NCBI GenBank assembly: GCA_038852315.1
Contig: JAWCKF010000031.1
Coordinates: 1 to 19,897, forward strand
DNA from: COMBO-56-21 sp038852315
Lineage (GTDB): Archaea > Thermoplasmatota > Thermoplasmata > UBA10834
Direction of reading: 5' to 3'
Length of the DNA stretch: 19,897 nt
The notes under the pieces are model-generated. The model had not been told where the DNA came from. It did no database searches and saw only the letters and a program-made list of their open reading frames with translations. Below are positions 6,915 through 14,534 of this stretch, one piece after another. Made by a program: the position numbers and the translations under genes. How positions within the stretch are numbered: position 1 is the first letter of the stretch; every line of letters begins with the position of its first letter.

Positions 6915-7880
6915 ATGTTCCGCGGGCTCAAGGAGAAGCTGTTCTCGGTTTCGGCCGAAACGAAGGAGAAACCTGTCGAGGAGATCTCCGAAATCGTCGA
7001 CGAGTCGGGAAGACGCATCAGGGAGAGCGTCCTCGATGAACTTCTTCACGAACTCGAGCTGGGGCTGCTCCAGGCTGACGTCGCGCTGCCTGTCGCAGAG
7101 GAGCTCACGAAGATAGTGAAGAGAGAACTGGCGGGTAAGAGGGTCGACCGGTCATTCAAGATAGACGAGGCTGTGAGGCTTGCGCTTAGAGTGGCAGTCA
7201 AGGACGTGCTCGCCCAACAGAAGCTTTCGCTGAATGAGCTGATCAAGTCGAAGCCGCCGCCATTCGTCATCATGTTTGTGGGAATAAACGGCGGAGGAAA
7301 GACAACGGCCATTGCTAAACTCGCACATAGGATGCAGAAGCACGGCCTGAGCTGTGTCCTTGCGGCTGGAGACACGTTCAGGGCGGGGGCCATCGAGCAG
7401 TTGACGCTGCACGCGGAGAGGCTCGGGTGCAAGATAATCAAACACCAAGAGGGGAGCGACCCCGCGGCTGTCGCCTACGACGCGATAGAGCACGCAAAGG
7501 CCAGGAAGAAGGACGTCGTGCTCATCGACACCGCGGGAAGGATGCAGACCAACACCAACCTCATGGACGAGATGAAGAAGATCAAGCGCGTTGCTAAGCC
7601 CGACCTCGTCTTCTTCGTCGGCGACGCTCTCGCAGGCTCGGATGCGGTTGAGCAGGCGAAGAGGTTCGACGAGGCCGTAGGAATCGACGGCGTGATACTC
7701 ACCAAGCTCGATGCCGACGCGAAAGGTGGTGCAGCGCTGTCGATCGCTAAGACTATCGGTAAGCCGATAGCCTACGTAAGCTTCGGCCAGGATTATGACG
7801 CCTTCAGGAGGTTCGACCCCGACTGGATGGTCGAAAGACTGTTCGAAGACCGCAGCGAGAAGGACGCCGACGACTTCTGA
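6915..7880 (+). CDS. ftsY: Signal recognition particle receptor FtsY
   Basis: This 321-residue SRP-type GTPase docks the SRP-ribosome complex at the membrane for co-translational insertion. The N domain (about 1-110) is helical. The G domain carries G1 GINGGGKTT (123-131), the insertion-linked motif GDTFRAGAIEQL (152-163), DTAGR (205-209) and TKLD (263-266), ending with SFGQDYDAF (289-297), a closing motif typical of FtsY rather than of SRP54. There is no long acidic N-terminal extension, as usual in archaea, and no M domain, which excludes SRP54. The ATG at 6915 is preceded by TGAGGG, which overlaps the pfdA stop and serves as a ribosome-binding site. Confidence 0.96.
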   Translation: MFRGLKEKLFSVSAETKEKPVEEISEIVDESGRRIRESVLDELLHELELGLLQADVALPVAEELTKIVKRELAGKRVDRSFKIDEAVRLALRVAVKDVLAQQKLSLNELIKSKPPPFVIMFVGINGGGKTTAIAKLAHRMQKHGLSCVLAAGDTFRAGAIEQLTLHAERLGCKIIKHQEGSDPAAVAYDAIEHAKARKKDVVLIDTAGRMQTNTNLMDEMKKIKRVAKPDLVFFVGDALAGSDAVEQAKRFDEAVGIDGVILTKLDADAKGGAALSIAKTIGKPIAYVSFGQDYDAFRRFDPDWMVERLFEDRSEKDADDF

Positions 7881-7884
7881 GGGA

Positions 7885-9141
7885 TCAGGAGACTTCGATG
7901 CTGTCTCCTGCGAAAAGGAGCGCGTAAACCTGAGCGTCTGCGACCAAGTCCTTCACGCGCGCGAACTCGTTGGCGTCGTGAGCCGTGCCAGAGATAGTTG
8001 ACCACACCACGGCCTCGATGCCGTGCCTCCTGAACGGGGCGGCGCATGTCCCGCCACCGATGCCGACGGTTTTCGGCTCTTTGCCACGCGCCAGCTTGAT
8101 GACTGCCTTGAGACGTCTCACCACCTCCGCGTCTTCAGGCGTCTTCGGTGCGGCGTCGGCTCTCTGCGAGAACTTGATCTGAATCTTCGCGCCCGAGGAG
8201 CCGCAGACCTCGTCCGCTGTACTCCTCAACACGGCCATCACGTCGTCGATCCTGTGGGTCGGGAGCACTCTGAAGTCGAACGAGAATCTCTGCCTACCCG
8301 GTATCGTGTTCACGTTGAGCCCATTCGTCTCGCACCTTGTGGGGGAGAACGTGCTCACCGGAGGCTCGAACAACGGGTCCTCATCCGCGAAGCGCTCGCG
8401 CAGACGGTCGACCGCTGCGATGATGAACCTCGCAGCGACCTCGAAGGCGTTTACTCCCCTCTCGGGAGTGCTTGCGTGGGTTTGCCTCCCCACGACTTCC
8501 ACGTCGATCCAAGCGATGCCCTTCTCGACGATGCAGAGGGCGCTACCGTCAGGGGTGCCATGGTCGGGCACCACCACGAGGTCGCCCTTCTTGAAAAGCC
8601 CCTTCGCCAAGAGGAACTCTATCCCATGCGTATTGCCGTGCTCCTCGTCCGAGACGAACACAAGTCCGACGTTGCACTCGGGAACGACTTTCGACTTCTT
8701 CAGGGCGTACAGGCCGTAGAGCGAAGCAATCAGCTCCTGCCCGTTGTCCTCTGACCCCCGACCGTATATCCTGCCCTTTACCACCTTGCCCGAGAACGGT
8801 GGGTACTTCCAGGCCCGTATGTCACCTTCGGGCACCGTGTCCATGTGGGTAACAACCCACATGTTCCTCTCTTTCCTGCCCCTCATTCGGACGACGATGT
8901 TAGGCCTCTTGCCGGCTGGGACGCGCGAATCTTTCGAGTACAGCACCTCGAGGTCTTTGAAGCCCAGCCTTCTCAGCAGACTGAGCAGGTGCTGGCCCCG
9001 TGCGTACTCGCCCTCGCCACCGCTCTCAGGACCCACGGCCCTTACCTTGAGCATCGAGCAAAGGCTCTCAACCATAAGCCTCTCATCCTTCGCCACCGCA
9101 GAAATCAGCTGGCGTGCGTTCATCATGCCACCACTGCCCAT
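7885..9141 (-). CDS. M20-family metallopeptidase / deacylase
   Basis: This 418-residue protein belongs to the M20 family of dinuclear zinc hydrolases, which includes DapE, ArgE and carboxypeptidase G2. Metal and catalytic residues are in place: THMDTVPEGD (His99, Asp101), GRGSEDNGQ (Asp132), VSDEEHG (catalytic Glu166, metal Glu167), VPDHGTPDG (Asp193) and GTAHDANEF (His388). The dimerisation domain includes RQTHASTPERG with His222. The substrate cannot be told from sequence; annotation as succinyl-diaminopimelate desuccinylase would be over-precise, and an aminoacyl or peptide substrate is equally possible. The ATG at 9141 is used. ATG codons at 9126 and 9123, just after a GGTGG, are real alternatives. 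It ends 4 nt from the convergent ftsY stop. Confidence 0.88.
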   Translation of the reverse strand: MGSGGMMNARQLISAVAKDERLMVESLCSMLKVRAVGPESGGEGEYARGQHLLSLLRRLGFKDLEVLYSKDSRVPAGKRPNIVVRMRGRKERNMWVVTHMDTVPEGDIRAWKYPPFSGKVVKGRIYGRGSEDNGQELIASLYGLYALKKSKVVPECNVGLVFVSDEEHGNTHGIEFLLAKGLFKKGDLVVVPDHGTPDGSALCIVEKGIAWIDVEVVGRQTHASTPERGVNAFEVAARFIIAAVDRLRERFADEDPLFEPPVSTFSPTRCETNGLNVNTIPGRQRFSFDFRVLPTHRIDDVMAVLRSTADEVCGSSGAKIQIKFSQRADAAPKTPEDAEVVRRLKAVIKLARGKEPKTVGIGGGTCAAPFRRHGIEAVVWSTISGTAHDANEFARVKDLVADAQVYALLFAGDSIEVS

Positions 9142-9208
9142 GGACTATGCGCGGCGGTATGTCATGCTTGTATTTGTCGGCTGCGAAGACAAAGAGCCGA
9201 TGAGGGGG

Positions 9209-10384
9209 TCATCTCTCGACGAGCATCGCGACGGCGTTCCCGCCGCCGAGACAGAGCGTGGCGATGCCCCTCTGCGCCCCTCGGTTCTGCATCGCGTAGA
9301 TCAGCGTGGTCAGGATTCTGGCGCCGCTCGCTCCGATCGGGTGACCGAGCGCAATCGCTCCGCCATTGACGTTGAACTTCTCCTCAGGTATGTTCAGGTG
9401 CCTCATGACCGCGACCGAGGCTGTTGAGAATGCCTCGTTGTGTTCGAACAGGTCGATGTCCTTGACCTGCAGACCGTTGCGCTCCAGCAGCTTCCTGACG
9501 GCCGATATCGGCGCCTCCATGATTAGCTCTGGCTTGACACCCGTGGTCACATAGTCGACGACCTTCACCATTGGCTTCAGACCCCTCTCCCTGGCGAGGT
9601 CGGCATCCATCACCACCAGTGCGGAGGCGCCGTCGTTGATGGTCGAGGAGTTGCCAGCGGTGAGCACGCCATCGCTCTTGAAAACGGGTTTCAGCCTGGC
9701 CAGCGCCTCCAAGGTCGTGTCCTCGCGCGGACCCTCGTCCGTGGCGAACACCACCGTCTCCTTCTTCGAGGGTATCTCTACGGGGACGATTTCCTCTTTG
9801 AACGCTCCGGACTTGATGGCCTGAACCGCCTTCTGGTGGCTCCACAAGGAGAACCGGTCCGCATCAGCCCTGGTCACGTTGTTCCTCTGCGCGACCACTT
9901 CTCCCGTGTTGCCCATATGATAGTTGTTGTAGACGTCCCAGAGACCGTCCCTAACCATGGAATCGACCAGCGTCGCATCGAACAGCCTGTAACCGAACCG
10001 TGCCTTTTCCAGGAGGTAGGGGGCGTTCGTCATGCTCTCCATGCCCCCCGCCACGACAATACGCTGCCTTCCAGCCAGGATGGAGTCGCTGGCGAGCATG
10101 ACCGCTTTGAGGCCCGAGCCACAGACCTTGTTGATGGTAAGAGCTGCGACCTCGTCGGGCAGACCACCGCCTAGCGCCGCCTGCCTCGCGGGGTTCTGTC
10201 CCAGCCCAGCACTCAGCACGTTGCCCATTATGCACTCCTCGACATCCGCTGGTGATATACCTGCCCTGCGGACTGCTTCCCTCACCACGATCGCGCCGAG
10301 CTTGGTGGCGCTGAGATCCTTCAGCCCTCCCCCGAATTTGCCTACGGCCGTCCTGGTTGCACTGACTATAACGACTTCCTTCAT
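9209..10384 (-). CDS. Acetyl-CoA C-acetyltransferase (bacterial-type thiolase)
   Basis: This 391-residue thiolase joins two acetyl-CoA units or cleaves 3-oxoacyl-CoA. The acylated nucleophile is Cys88 in NKVCGSGLKAV; the second active site comprises His348 in GGAIALGHPIGASGAR and Cys378 in CLGGGNAVAM; GGMESM and HNEAFS are also present. Full length and full motifs match the PhaA/AtoB/FadA class, not the archaeal mevalonate-pathway thiolase that travels with a DUF35 protein and HMG-CoA synthase. A role in beta-oxidation or acetoacetyl-CoA formation is likely but no partner genes are visible here. The ATG at 10384 follows GGTGTGATG, a plausible ribosome-binding site, and a TATA box (10462-10454) overlaps the end of tiaS. 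Confidence 0.93.
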   Translation of the reverse strand: MKEVVIVSATRTAVGKFGGGLKDLSATKLGAIVVREAVRRAGISPADVEECIMGNVLSAGLGQNPARQAALGGGLPDEVAALTINKVCGSGLKAVMLASDSILAGRQRIVVAGGMESMTNAPYLLEKARFGYRLFDATLVDSMVRDGLWDVYNNYHMGNTGEVVAQRNNVTRADADRFSLWSHQKAVQAIKSGAFKEEIVPVEIPSKKETVVFATDEGPREDTTLEALARLKPVFKSDGVLTAGNSSTINDGASALVVMDADLARERGLKPMVKVVDYVTTGVKPELIMEAPISAVRKLLERNGLQVKDIDLFEHNEAFSTASVAVMRHLNIPEEKFNVNGGAIALGHPIGASGARILTTLIYAMQNRGAQRGIATLCLGGGNAVAMLVER

Positions 10385-10453
10385 CGCACATCACACCCAG
10401 GCGCACCCGAAAAGCACTGCGCCAGAGCCATGCGCGTCCAATCCCGAGGACTG

Positions 10454-10462
10454 TATTTATAT
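10454..10462 (-). promoter_or_regulatory. TATA box of the thiolase gene
   Basis: ATATAAATA on the minus strand straddles the stop of tiaS (10457-10459). It predicts transcription from about 10431 and a leader of about 45 nt carrying GGTGTGA near the ATG. The thiolase can therefore be expressed separately from tiaS. Confidence 0.55.
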
Positions 10463-11782
10463 CTTGTCTAATTCATCCCTCGACATACGCCGTAGAGGCT
10501 TGTGGAGATGACGTCTGGAAGCGACAGGTGGCTCATACCATCCAGGCGCTACAGACCGTGGCACGGTTCGCCATGTCGCTGCGTCGACCCCGGCCTTCGC
10601 ACCACATACCTTGCACCTGAACCCCTTCCCGCGCCCAAGCGAGCCCATGCTCTTGCCACAGCTCCCACAGACGGGGTTTCTCACCTTTCTCCGGTCCTCG
10701 ACCAGGCTTAGGATGAGGAGCTTTTCGGCGTTCAGGCTCCTGGGTTCGCGCCTGACGGAGCCATACACGACGACCTCGTCGCCAGGGAGCAGCTGTCTGG
10801 CAACCTCCCTGAAGCTCCGCGATGGTTCGTAGAATGCAACGTCGATGGAGGCGCCATCCTCGATCGGCACAATCACATGGCCTCCGACGATGGTCCTCGG
10901 GGGCGCGGCCACACGGGCGCGGACGCGCGCCGACATCATCGGCCGAAGCTCCGATATCCTCCGCTGGACGATGTGGTCCTCCGTGGCCTGGTTGGTGAGG
11001 AACAACAGCCACTTGTCCTGGGTCTCGCCTTTGATCATCTTCCGCGCTCTCAGCAGTTCCTTCGCCGAGTCCCCCCTTATGCCGAAAAGGATGGGGCACG
11101 GCGAGCCTGGGCAGATGGCGACGTGTCCATTGTCATAATCGTAGTTGTTGAATGTCATCCTGGTGGTCTTGTCCATCCTGATGACGCTGTGAGGGTCTAT
11201 CTCCCTGGGGGTCCCGAATCTGTCAGGAGACCTGTACGCTATGACTTCCCAAGTCCTGTCCCTCGGCCGCCAGGACATCGCCGCAGCCGCTCCTATCACT
11301 CCCCTCCCCTTCTTGAACTTCCGCCAAACAGCGCCCGTCTGCCGGAGCACAGCCTCGACTTCGGCTAGACGGACTATCCCCCTCACTGCCTTCCAGTAAA
11401 CGGATGGCGGAGGTCGCCTGTTGGAGGCCACGATTCCCGGATTGGTCTGGTCGCACTCGAATCGCGCGACCCGCCTCAGCACCCTGACAGCTCGGTCTAG
11501 CAGATCCTGCGGGTCCGCGGGCCTTCCGCGCTCATAGCACACTATCTTCCGCCCAGAAAGTTCACCGCACGGCTCACTCCGCCCCGAGCCGTGACCGATT
11601 GTGAGACATATCGCTGCGTTGCCCCGCGTCTTCCACGGTATGTTAGGGTTCAGACGGACAAGGCGCGGCAGACCGAGAAGATCGTACTCCGAGAGTTCCT
11701 CGATGATGAGCGCGGCGAGGTATGTGGTGCACATCCCTTCGGGAGCATCTGTGTCATCGAAGGCTAGAAGCGTTCCTGGCAC
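10457..11782 (-). CDS. tiaS: tRNA(Ile2) 2-agmatinylcytidine synthetase TiaS
   Basis: TiaS attaches agmatine to C34 of the CAU-anticodon isoleucine tRNA using ATP, so that it reads AUA. This 441-residue protein is full length. It starts with LLAFDDTDAPEGMCTTY (5-21), whose DDTD is the family hallmark of the kinase-like N-terminal domain, and continues through the conserved GNAAICLTIG and ATP-site region. The middle contains RMTFNNYDYDNGHVAICPGSPCPILFGIRGD, an OB-fold with VVYGSVRREPRSLN, and a C-terminal zinc ribbon (Cys372, Cys375, Cys390, Cys393). The GTG at 11782 is preceded by GGTGG at about 6 nt spacing; no better in-frame start exists. The function is essential in archaea that use this decoding route. 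Confidence 0.95.
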   Translation of the reverse strand: MPGTLLAFDDTDAPEGMCTTYLAALIIEELSEYDLLGLPRLVRLNPNIPWKTRGNAAICLTIGHGSGRSEPCGELSGRKIVCYERGRPADPQDLLDRAVRVLRRVARFECDQTNPGIVASNRRPPPSVYWKAVRGIVRLAEVEAVLRQTGAVWRKFKKGRGVIGAAAAMSWRPRDRTWEVIAYRSPDRFGTPREIDPHSVIRMDKTTRMTFNNYDYDNGHVAICPGSPCPILFGIRGDSAKELLRARKMIKGETQDKWLLFLTNQATEDHIVQRRISELRPMMSARVRARVAAPPRTIVGGHVIVPIEDGASIDVAFYEPSRSFREVARQLLPGDEVVVYGSVRREPRSLNAEKLLILSLVEDRRKVRNPVCGSCGKSMGSLGRGKGFRCKVCGAKAGVDAATWRTVPRSVAPGWYEPPVASRRHLHKPLRRMSRDELDKI

Positions 11783-11820
11783 GGGGCCACCATCGATTGC
11801 GCCTCACAAAAGGATTGCCG

Positions 11821-12483
11821 TCATGGAGCTAAGGACATCGTACGAACGGTGAGTACGAGGGACATTTCGTTGGGGTCCATTGTAAGCTTGCCCAAGACCG
11901 TCACGCGTTTTCCTTCGACGAACTGGAGGGCGTTGGTGTGCTGGATCCTGAGGCGGGGGCCACTCGCACCCAGGCTGTCGACAAGGCAGAAAGCGCCTGA
12001 GCCACCGTCATTCTGGACATATCCCTGTATCTTGAACTCGTCGTAGATGAACAGCTGCCAGTTGTCGCACACCATGCAAACGGAGAGGGCGACGGGGGAC
12101 TCAGCAACCAACACTATGCAATCAGAGGAGGAGTAGACCACGGGGACCTGTCCTTCCAAGACCACTCTTCCCGTTGCCGCAACGAGGTCACCAATGGACG
12201 TGTACGCGCTGGGCCTCGGGCGGCATCCCGGCGATACCTGGATTCTTGCAATCTCTGCTCCAGAGAGGTCAAGTATCACTAACATGTCGGAGCCGGTATC
12301 GAAGGCTCTCAAGTCCACGACCACACCGCGCACTGTGACCACAGAGCCGTCATCTAGACCGTGAAGAGCTGACACATCGACCTGGGGCGGATCCGCAACC
12401 ATACCGAGCAGGAGGACGCAAGATGCGAGCACCACAAACGCGGCTGACAGGACGGTCGGCCTGTAGAGCACACTCATGGGCAT
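11821..12483 (-). CDS. Membrane-anchored or secreted protein, probable double OB fold
   Basis: This 220-residue protein has a hydrophobic segment at about 10-30 that can act as a signal anchor, then two beta-rich halves that read like OB folds: about 45-128 (GSVVTVRGVVVDL, MLVILDLSGAEIARIQV, then LVAATGRVVLEGQVPVVYSS) and about 142-216 (KIQGYVQNDGGSGAFCLVD, then GKRVTVLGKLTMD). The strand pattern with V-GxVxxL openings resembles tRNA_anti or extracytoplasmic OB proteins, but I cannot name a family. A CMVC pair (Cys136, Cys139) lies between the two halves. The start could be the ATG at 12483 or the one at 12477. It is 38 nt upstream of tiaS on the same strand and may be cotranscribed with it. 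Function unknown. Confidence 0.68.
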   Translation of the reverse strand: MPMSVLYRPTVLSAAFVVLASCVLLLGMVADPPQVDVSALHGLDDGSVVTVRGVVVDLRAFDTGSDMLVILDLSGAEIARIQVSPGCRPRPSAYTSIGDLVAATGRVVLEGQVPVVYSSSDCIVLVAESPVALSVCMVCDNWQLFIYDEFKIQGYVQNDGGSGAFCLVDSLGASGPRLRIQHTNALQFVEGKRVTVLGKLTMDPNEMSLVLTVRTMSLAP

Positions 12484-12607
12484 GGGCTAGAGCACACAGA
12501 ATCATCCTCTTCTCCCATACGCGTACACGTAGCTTTGTTTCGCGGGCCGATGTGACGACAAGCATTTTAAGGAGGCGTTGCCCTTTACGCCCATCCCTGG
12601 TGCGACC

Positions 12608-13015
12608 GTGGGCAAGAGCATCCTTACCGAATACCGGCTTGAACTTGGGGTGTTCCTAACTTCGCTGTTCGCGTTTCTAACACTCATCGGCGTCCTCGGC
12701 GTCCTCACGATTGAAACGAAAAATGGCGCCACTACTTTCGACCTCCCATCGGCGCTCGAGTTCCTTGCTGTGTTCATCGAGCCCATCGGAACTTGGGTCA
12801 CCTGGCTAGCTGTGGCCGCACCTATCGGCCTCGTCGTGTGTGCTTGGTGGCTCTACGATTATTTCAAAAAGTCGAGAGAGCTGAAGAAGCTGATGGACAC
12901 GCCGAGCAAAGCCAAGTTCGTAAGGAATCTGGACGAGATTGAATACCTAGCATGGTGTCTTCCGAAGAGGTATGAGGTCAAGGTCATAGAGAAGAAGAAG
13001 GAATTCAAGCTCTGA
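12608..13015 (+). CDS. Small two-segment membrane protein of unknown function
   Basis: This 135-residue protein has a short N-terminus, membrane segments at about 12-34 and 62-85, then a basic cytoplasmic tail (YDYFKKSRELKKLMDTPSKAKFVRNLDEIEYLAWCLPKRYEVKVIEKKKEFKL region, 83-135) that may form a small domain. I do not recognise it. The GTG at 12608 is chosen because a TATA-like ATTTTAA (12564-12570) predicts transcription from about 12593, and TGGTGCGA provides a ribosome-binding site. A longer frame from a TTG at 12578 has AAGGAGG only 2 nt before it and lies upstream of that predicted transcript start. It converges with hflX, with 7 nt between stops. Confidence 0.68.
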   Translation: MGKSILTEYRLELGVFLTSLFAFLTLIGVLGVLTIETKNGATTFDLPSALEFLAVFIEPIGTWVTWLAVAAPIGLVVCAWWLYDYFKKSRELKKLMDTPSKAKFVRNLDEIEYLAWCLPKRYEVKVIEKKKEFKL

Positions 13016-13022
13016 TTTGAAG

Positions 13023-14351
13023 TCAGTGTCTGAGGGGGGCCCCTCCACTTCCAGTGGAGAGCGCGGGTTCTGTTGAGCTATGTTCACCTGTGTTGGTGCT
13101 ACCTGAGTGAAGTATTCTTCCGTTGGCGCAGCGGACCATGCCTATGAGTCTGTCGGAGTCTGCTGGGTTGCATTTGATAGTAACTATCAACCTATCTGTT
13201 AAGATGCCTTCCGACACCGAGCAGATCTCCCGTAGACGGGAGACGAGGCTGAAAGAATCGTCAGTAAGTGGCAACTCCACATTCAGAACGCAGGTCCGTC
13301 TGCAGGCAGCTAAGATCAACTGTTTGAGTCTGTCTATTCCTTCTCCCGTGTGCGCCGACACGAATATCAGGTCGCGAGAATCGATTAGGTCTATTATTCG
13401 GCCTTTGATACTGTCCATCCAACCCTCTTCTAGAAGATCGCTCTTGTTGCCCACAATTACGAGCATCTGATCGCTGATCTTAGGAAGAAGAATGTCCAGG
13501 GATGTTCGCAGCTTGGCCTCGATTCTATCAAGTGGCTCGCTTGCATCGAACACCAGCAAAATCAAATCTGCATCGAAGATCTCTTCCAGAGTGGAGTTGA
13601 AAGCATCAATCAAGTCAGGTGGGAGGTCTTTGATGAACCCCACCGTGTCGGCTATGAGGACATTGGCGCGAATTCCCTTCACTCGTCTTATGGTCGTCGA
13701 TAGCGTAGAGAACAATCTATCATCGACTTCAACGTGTGCGTCCGACAGCTTGTTGAACAGGGCCGATTTGCCCGCGTTGGTGTATCCAGCCAGCGAGACC
13801 AACAGACAGCCCTTTTCACGTCGTTTTCTGCGGAGGATTTCTCTCTGCTGTGCTAGCTCTCTCAGTCTTCTCTCAATCTTCCTAGCATGTGAGCGTGCAT
13901 GTTCATAGTACACATCAGTAGCGTATGTACCGCCTGCCAGGAATCCAGGCCGATCACCAGTTTTTGCTTTGTGTATCCATTCCCTTAGAAAGGGTTGTTC
14001 GTACCGTAACCGTGCAAGAGTCACCTGAGCTATTGCCTCAGGTGTGTGAGCGTGGTCGGCAAAGATGCGAAGGATGATTCCTGTCCTATCAATGCATTCC
14101 TTTTGAAACCTCATTTCGAGGTAGTGATGTTGTGACGGTTTCAGGTCGCCGTTTATTACGATTGCATCGTACTCACATTTGGCGAGTTGTTCTTCGACTT
14201 CGTTCAGCTTGCCAGGGCCGAGGAATCCCACCTTGTGTGGGTGTGGCCGTTTCTGAACGACGATCTGAACCTCGTTTATGCCGAGTGTTTTGAGTAGTGA
14301 TAGCATCTCCTCGTTTTCCGTGGTTGTGCTCATCAGCAAGACGCGACGCAT
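13023..14351 (-). CDS. hflX: GTPase HflX (archaeal type)
   Basis: HflX is a ribosome-associated GTPase that acts on the large subunit, often under stress. This 442-residue protein has the N-terminal HflX domain with VGFLGPGKLNEVEEQL (41-56), a helical linker (about 120-180), then the G domain: G1 GYTNAGKS (189-196), a threonine-rich G2 region STLSTTIRR, G3 DTVGF (235-239), G4 NKSD (302-305) and a SAHTGEG G5. The bacterial GGxGxRGPGE block is replaced by PGFLAGGTYATDVYYEHA, as I recall for archaeal members. Base composition is visibly more A/T-rich than in flanking genes. The start ATG at 14351 is about 27 nt after a TATA box, so the mRNA is likely leaderless. Confidence 0.94.
   Translation of the reverse strand: MRRVLLMSTTTENEEMLSLLKTLGINEVQIVVQKRPHPHKVGFLGPGKLNEVEEQLAKCEYDAIVINGDLKPSQHHYLEMRFQKECIDRTGIILRIFADHAHTPEAIAQVTLARLRYEQPFLREWIHKAKTGDRPGFLAGGTYATDVYYEHARSHARKIERRLRELAQQREILRRKRREKGCLLVSLAGYTNAGKSALFNKLSDAHVEVDDRLFSTLSTTIRRVKGIRANVLIADTVGFIKDLPPDLIDAFNSTLEEIFDADLILLVFDASEPLDRIEAKLRTSLDILLPKISDQMLVIVGNKSDLLEEGWMDSIKGRIIDLIDSRDLIFVSAHTGEGIDRLKQLILAACRRTCVLNVELPLTDDSFSLVSRLREICSVSEGILTDRLIVTIKCNPADSDRLIGMVRCANGRILHSGSTNTGEHSSTEPALSTGSGGAPLRH
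13032..13059. repeat. Two overlapping inverted repeats at the hflX 3' end
   Basis: GAGGGG (13032-13037) pairs with CCCCTC (13040-13045). CTCCACT (13043-13049) pairs perfectly with AGTGGAG (13053-13059) around a 3-nt loop. The two share bases 13043-13045, so they cannot both form fully at once. They fall inside the last codons of hflX, next to the convergent stop of the 12608-13015 gene, and could act on either transcript as structured 3' ends. TTCCAGTGGA inside them also resembles an ORB core. Confidence 0.5.
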
Positions 14352-14372
14352 CGGTTCACAAATGCCTTTTCA

Positions 14373-14384
14373 TAACTATATGCT
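14373..14384 (-). promoter_or_regulatory. TATA box of hflX (leaderless promoter)
   Basis: AGCATATAGTTA on the minus strand is centred about 27 nt before the hflX ATG at 14351, consistent with a leaderless mRNA. The first ORB-like site begins only 16 bp upstream, so initiator binding could affect hflX transcription. Confidence 0.5.
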
Positions 14385-14399
14385 ACGGTCGGCCATGAC

Positions 14400-14420
14400 G
14401 ATTTCCATCGGAAATCGCGG
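14400..14420 (+). promoter_or_regulatory. ORB-like site 1 (palindromic)
   Basis: TTTCCATCGGAAATCGCGG (14402-14420) resembles the TTTCCANTGGAAAC half of an origin recognition box but has a weak G run. It is also a perfect inverted repeat: GATTTCC (14400-14406) and GGAAATC (14410-14416) with a 3-nt spacer. A binding site for another dimeric regulator of hflX is an alternative. Confidence 0.45.
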
Positions 14421-14426
14421 CGTGAA

Positions 14427-14446
14427 ACCCCTGTTTCCGTTGGACC
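14427..14446 (-). promoter_or_regulatory. ORB-like site 2
   Basis: Read on the minus strand this is GGTCCAACGGAAACAGGGGT. It has TCCA, then GGAAAC, then GGGGT, the order of the archaeal origin recognition box, with the spacing before the G run shorter than in the consensus as I recall it. It is in the opposite orientation to the other three sites. Confidence 0.6.
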
Positions 14447-14484
14447 AAAGATACTCGCTACGCGGCGATAGAAAGAACAACCTG

Positions 14485-14504
14485 CTCCAATGGAAGAAGA
14501 GGGG
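14485..14504 (+). promoter_or_regulatory. ORB-like site 3
   Basis: CTCCAATGGAAGAAGAGGGG, followed by T, matches the origin recognition box closely in order and spacing (CTCCANTGGAA, a short spacer, then GGGGT). It lies on the left edge of the A/T-rich section. Confidence 0.62.
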
Positions 14505-14534
14505 TCCCCCTCAATCAACAAGATGTGTATCCCG

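Noticed and set aside
8023..8754. Plus-strand open frame opposite the M20 peptidase
   Set aside because: The opposite strand has the full set of M20 metal-binding motifs; this frame shows none and is a GC-driven shadow.
12578..12607. TTG start at 12578 for the small membrane protein, with AAGGAGG next to it
   Set aside because: The AAGGAGG is only 2 nt from the TTG and overlaps the TATA-like region; the GTG at 12608 has better spacing to both the promoter and a ribosome-binding site. Not fully excluded.
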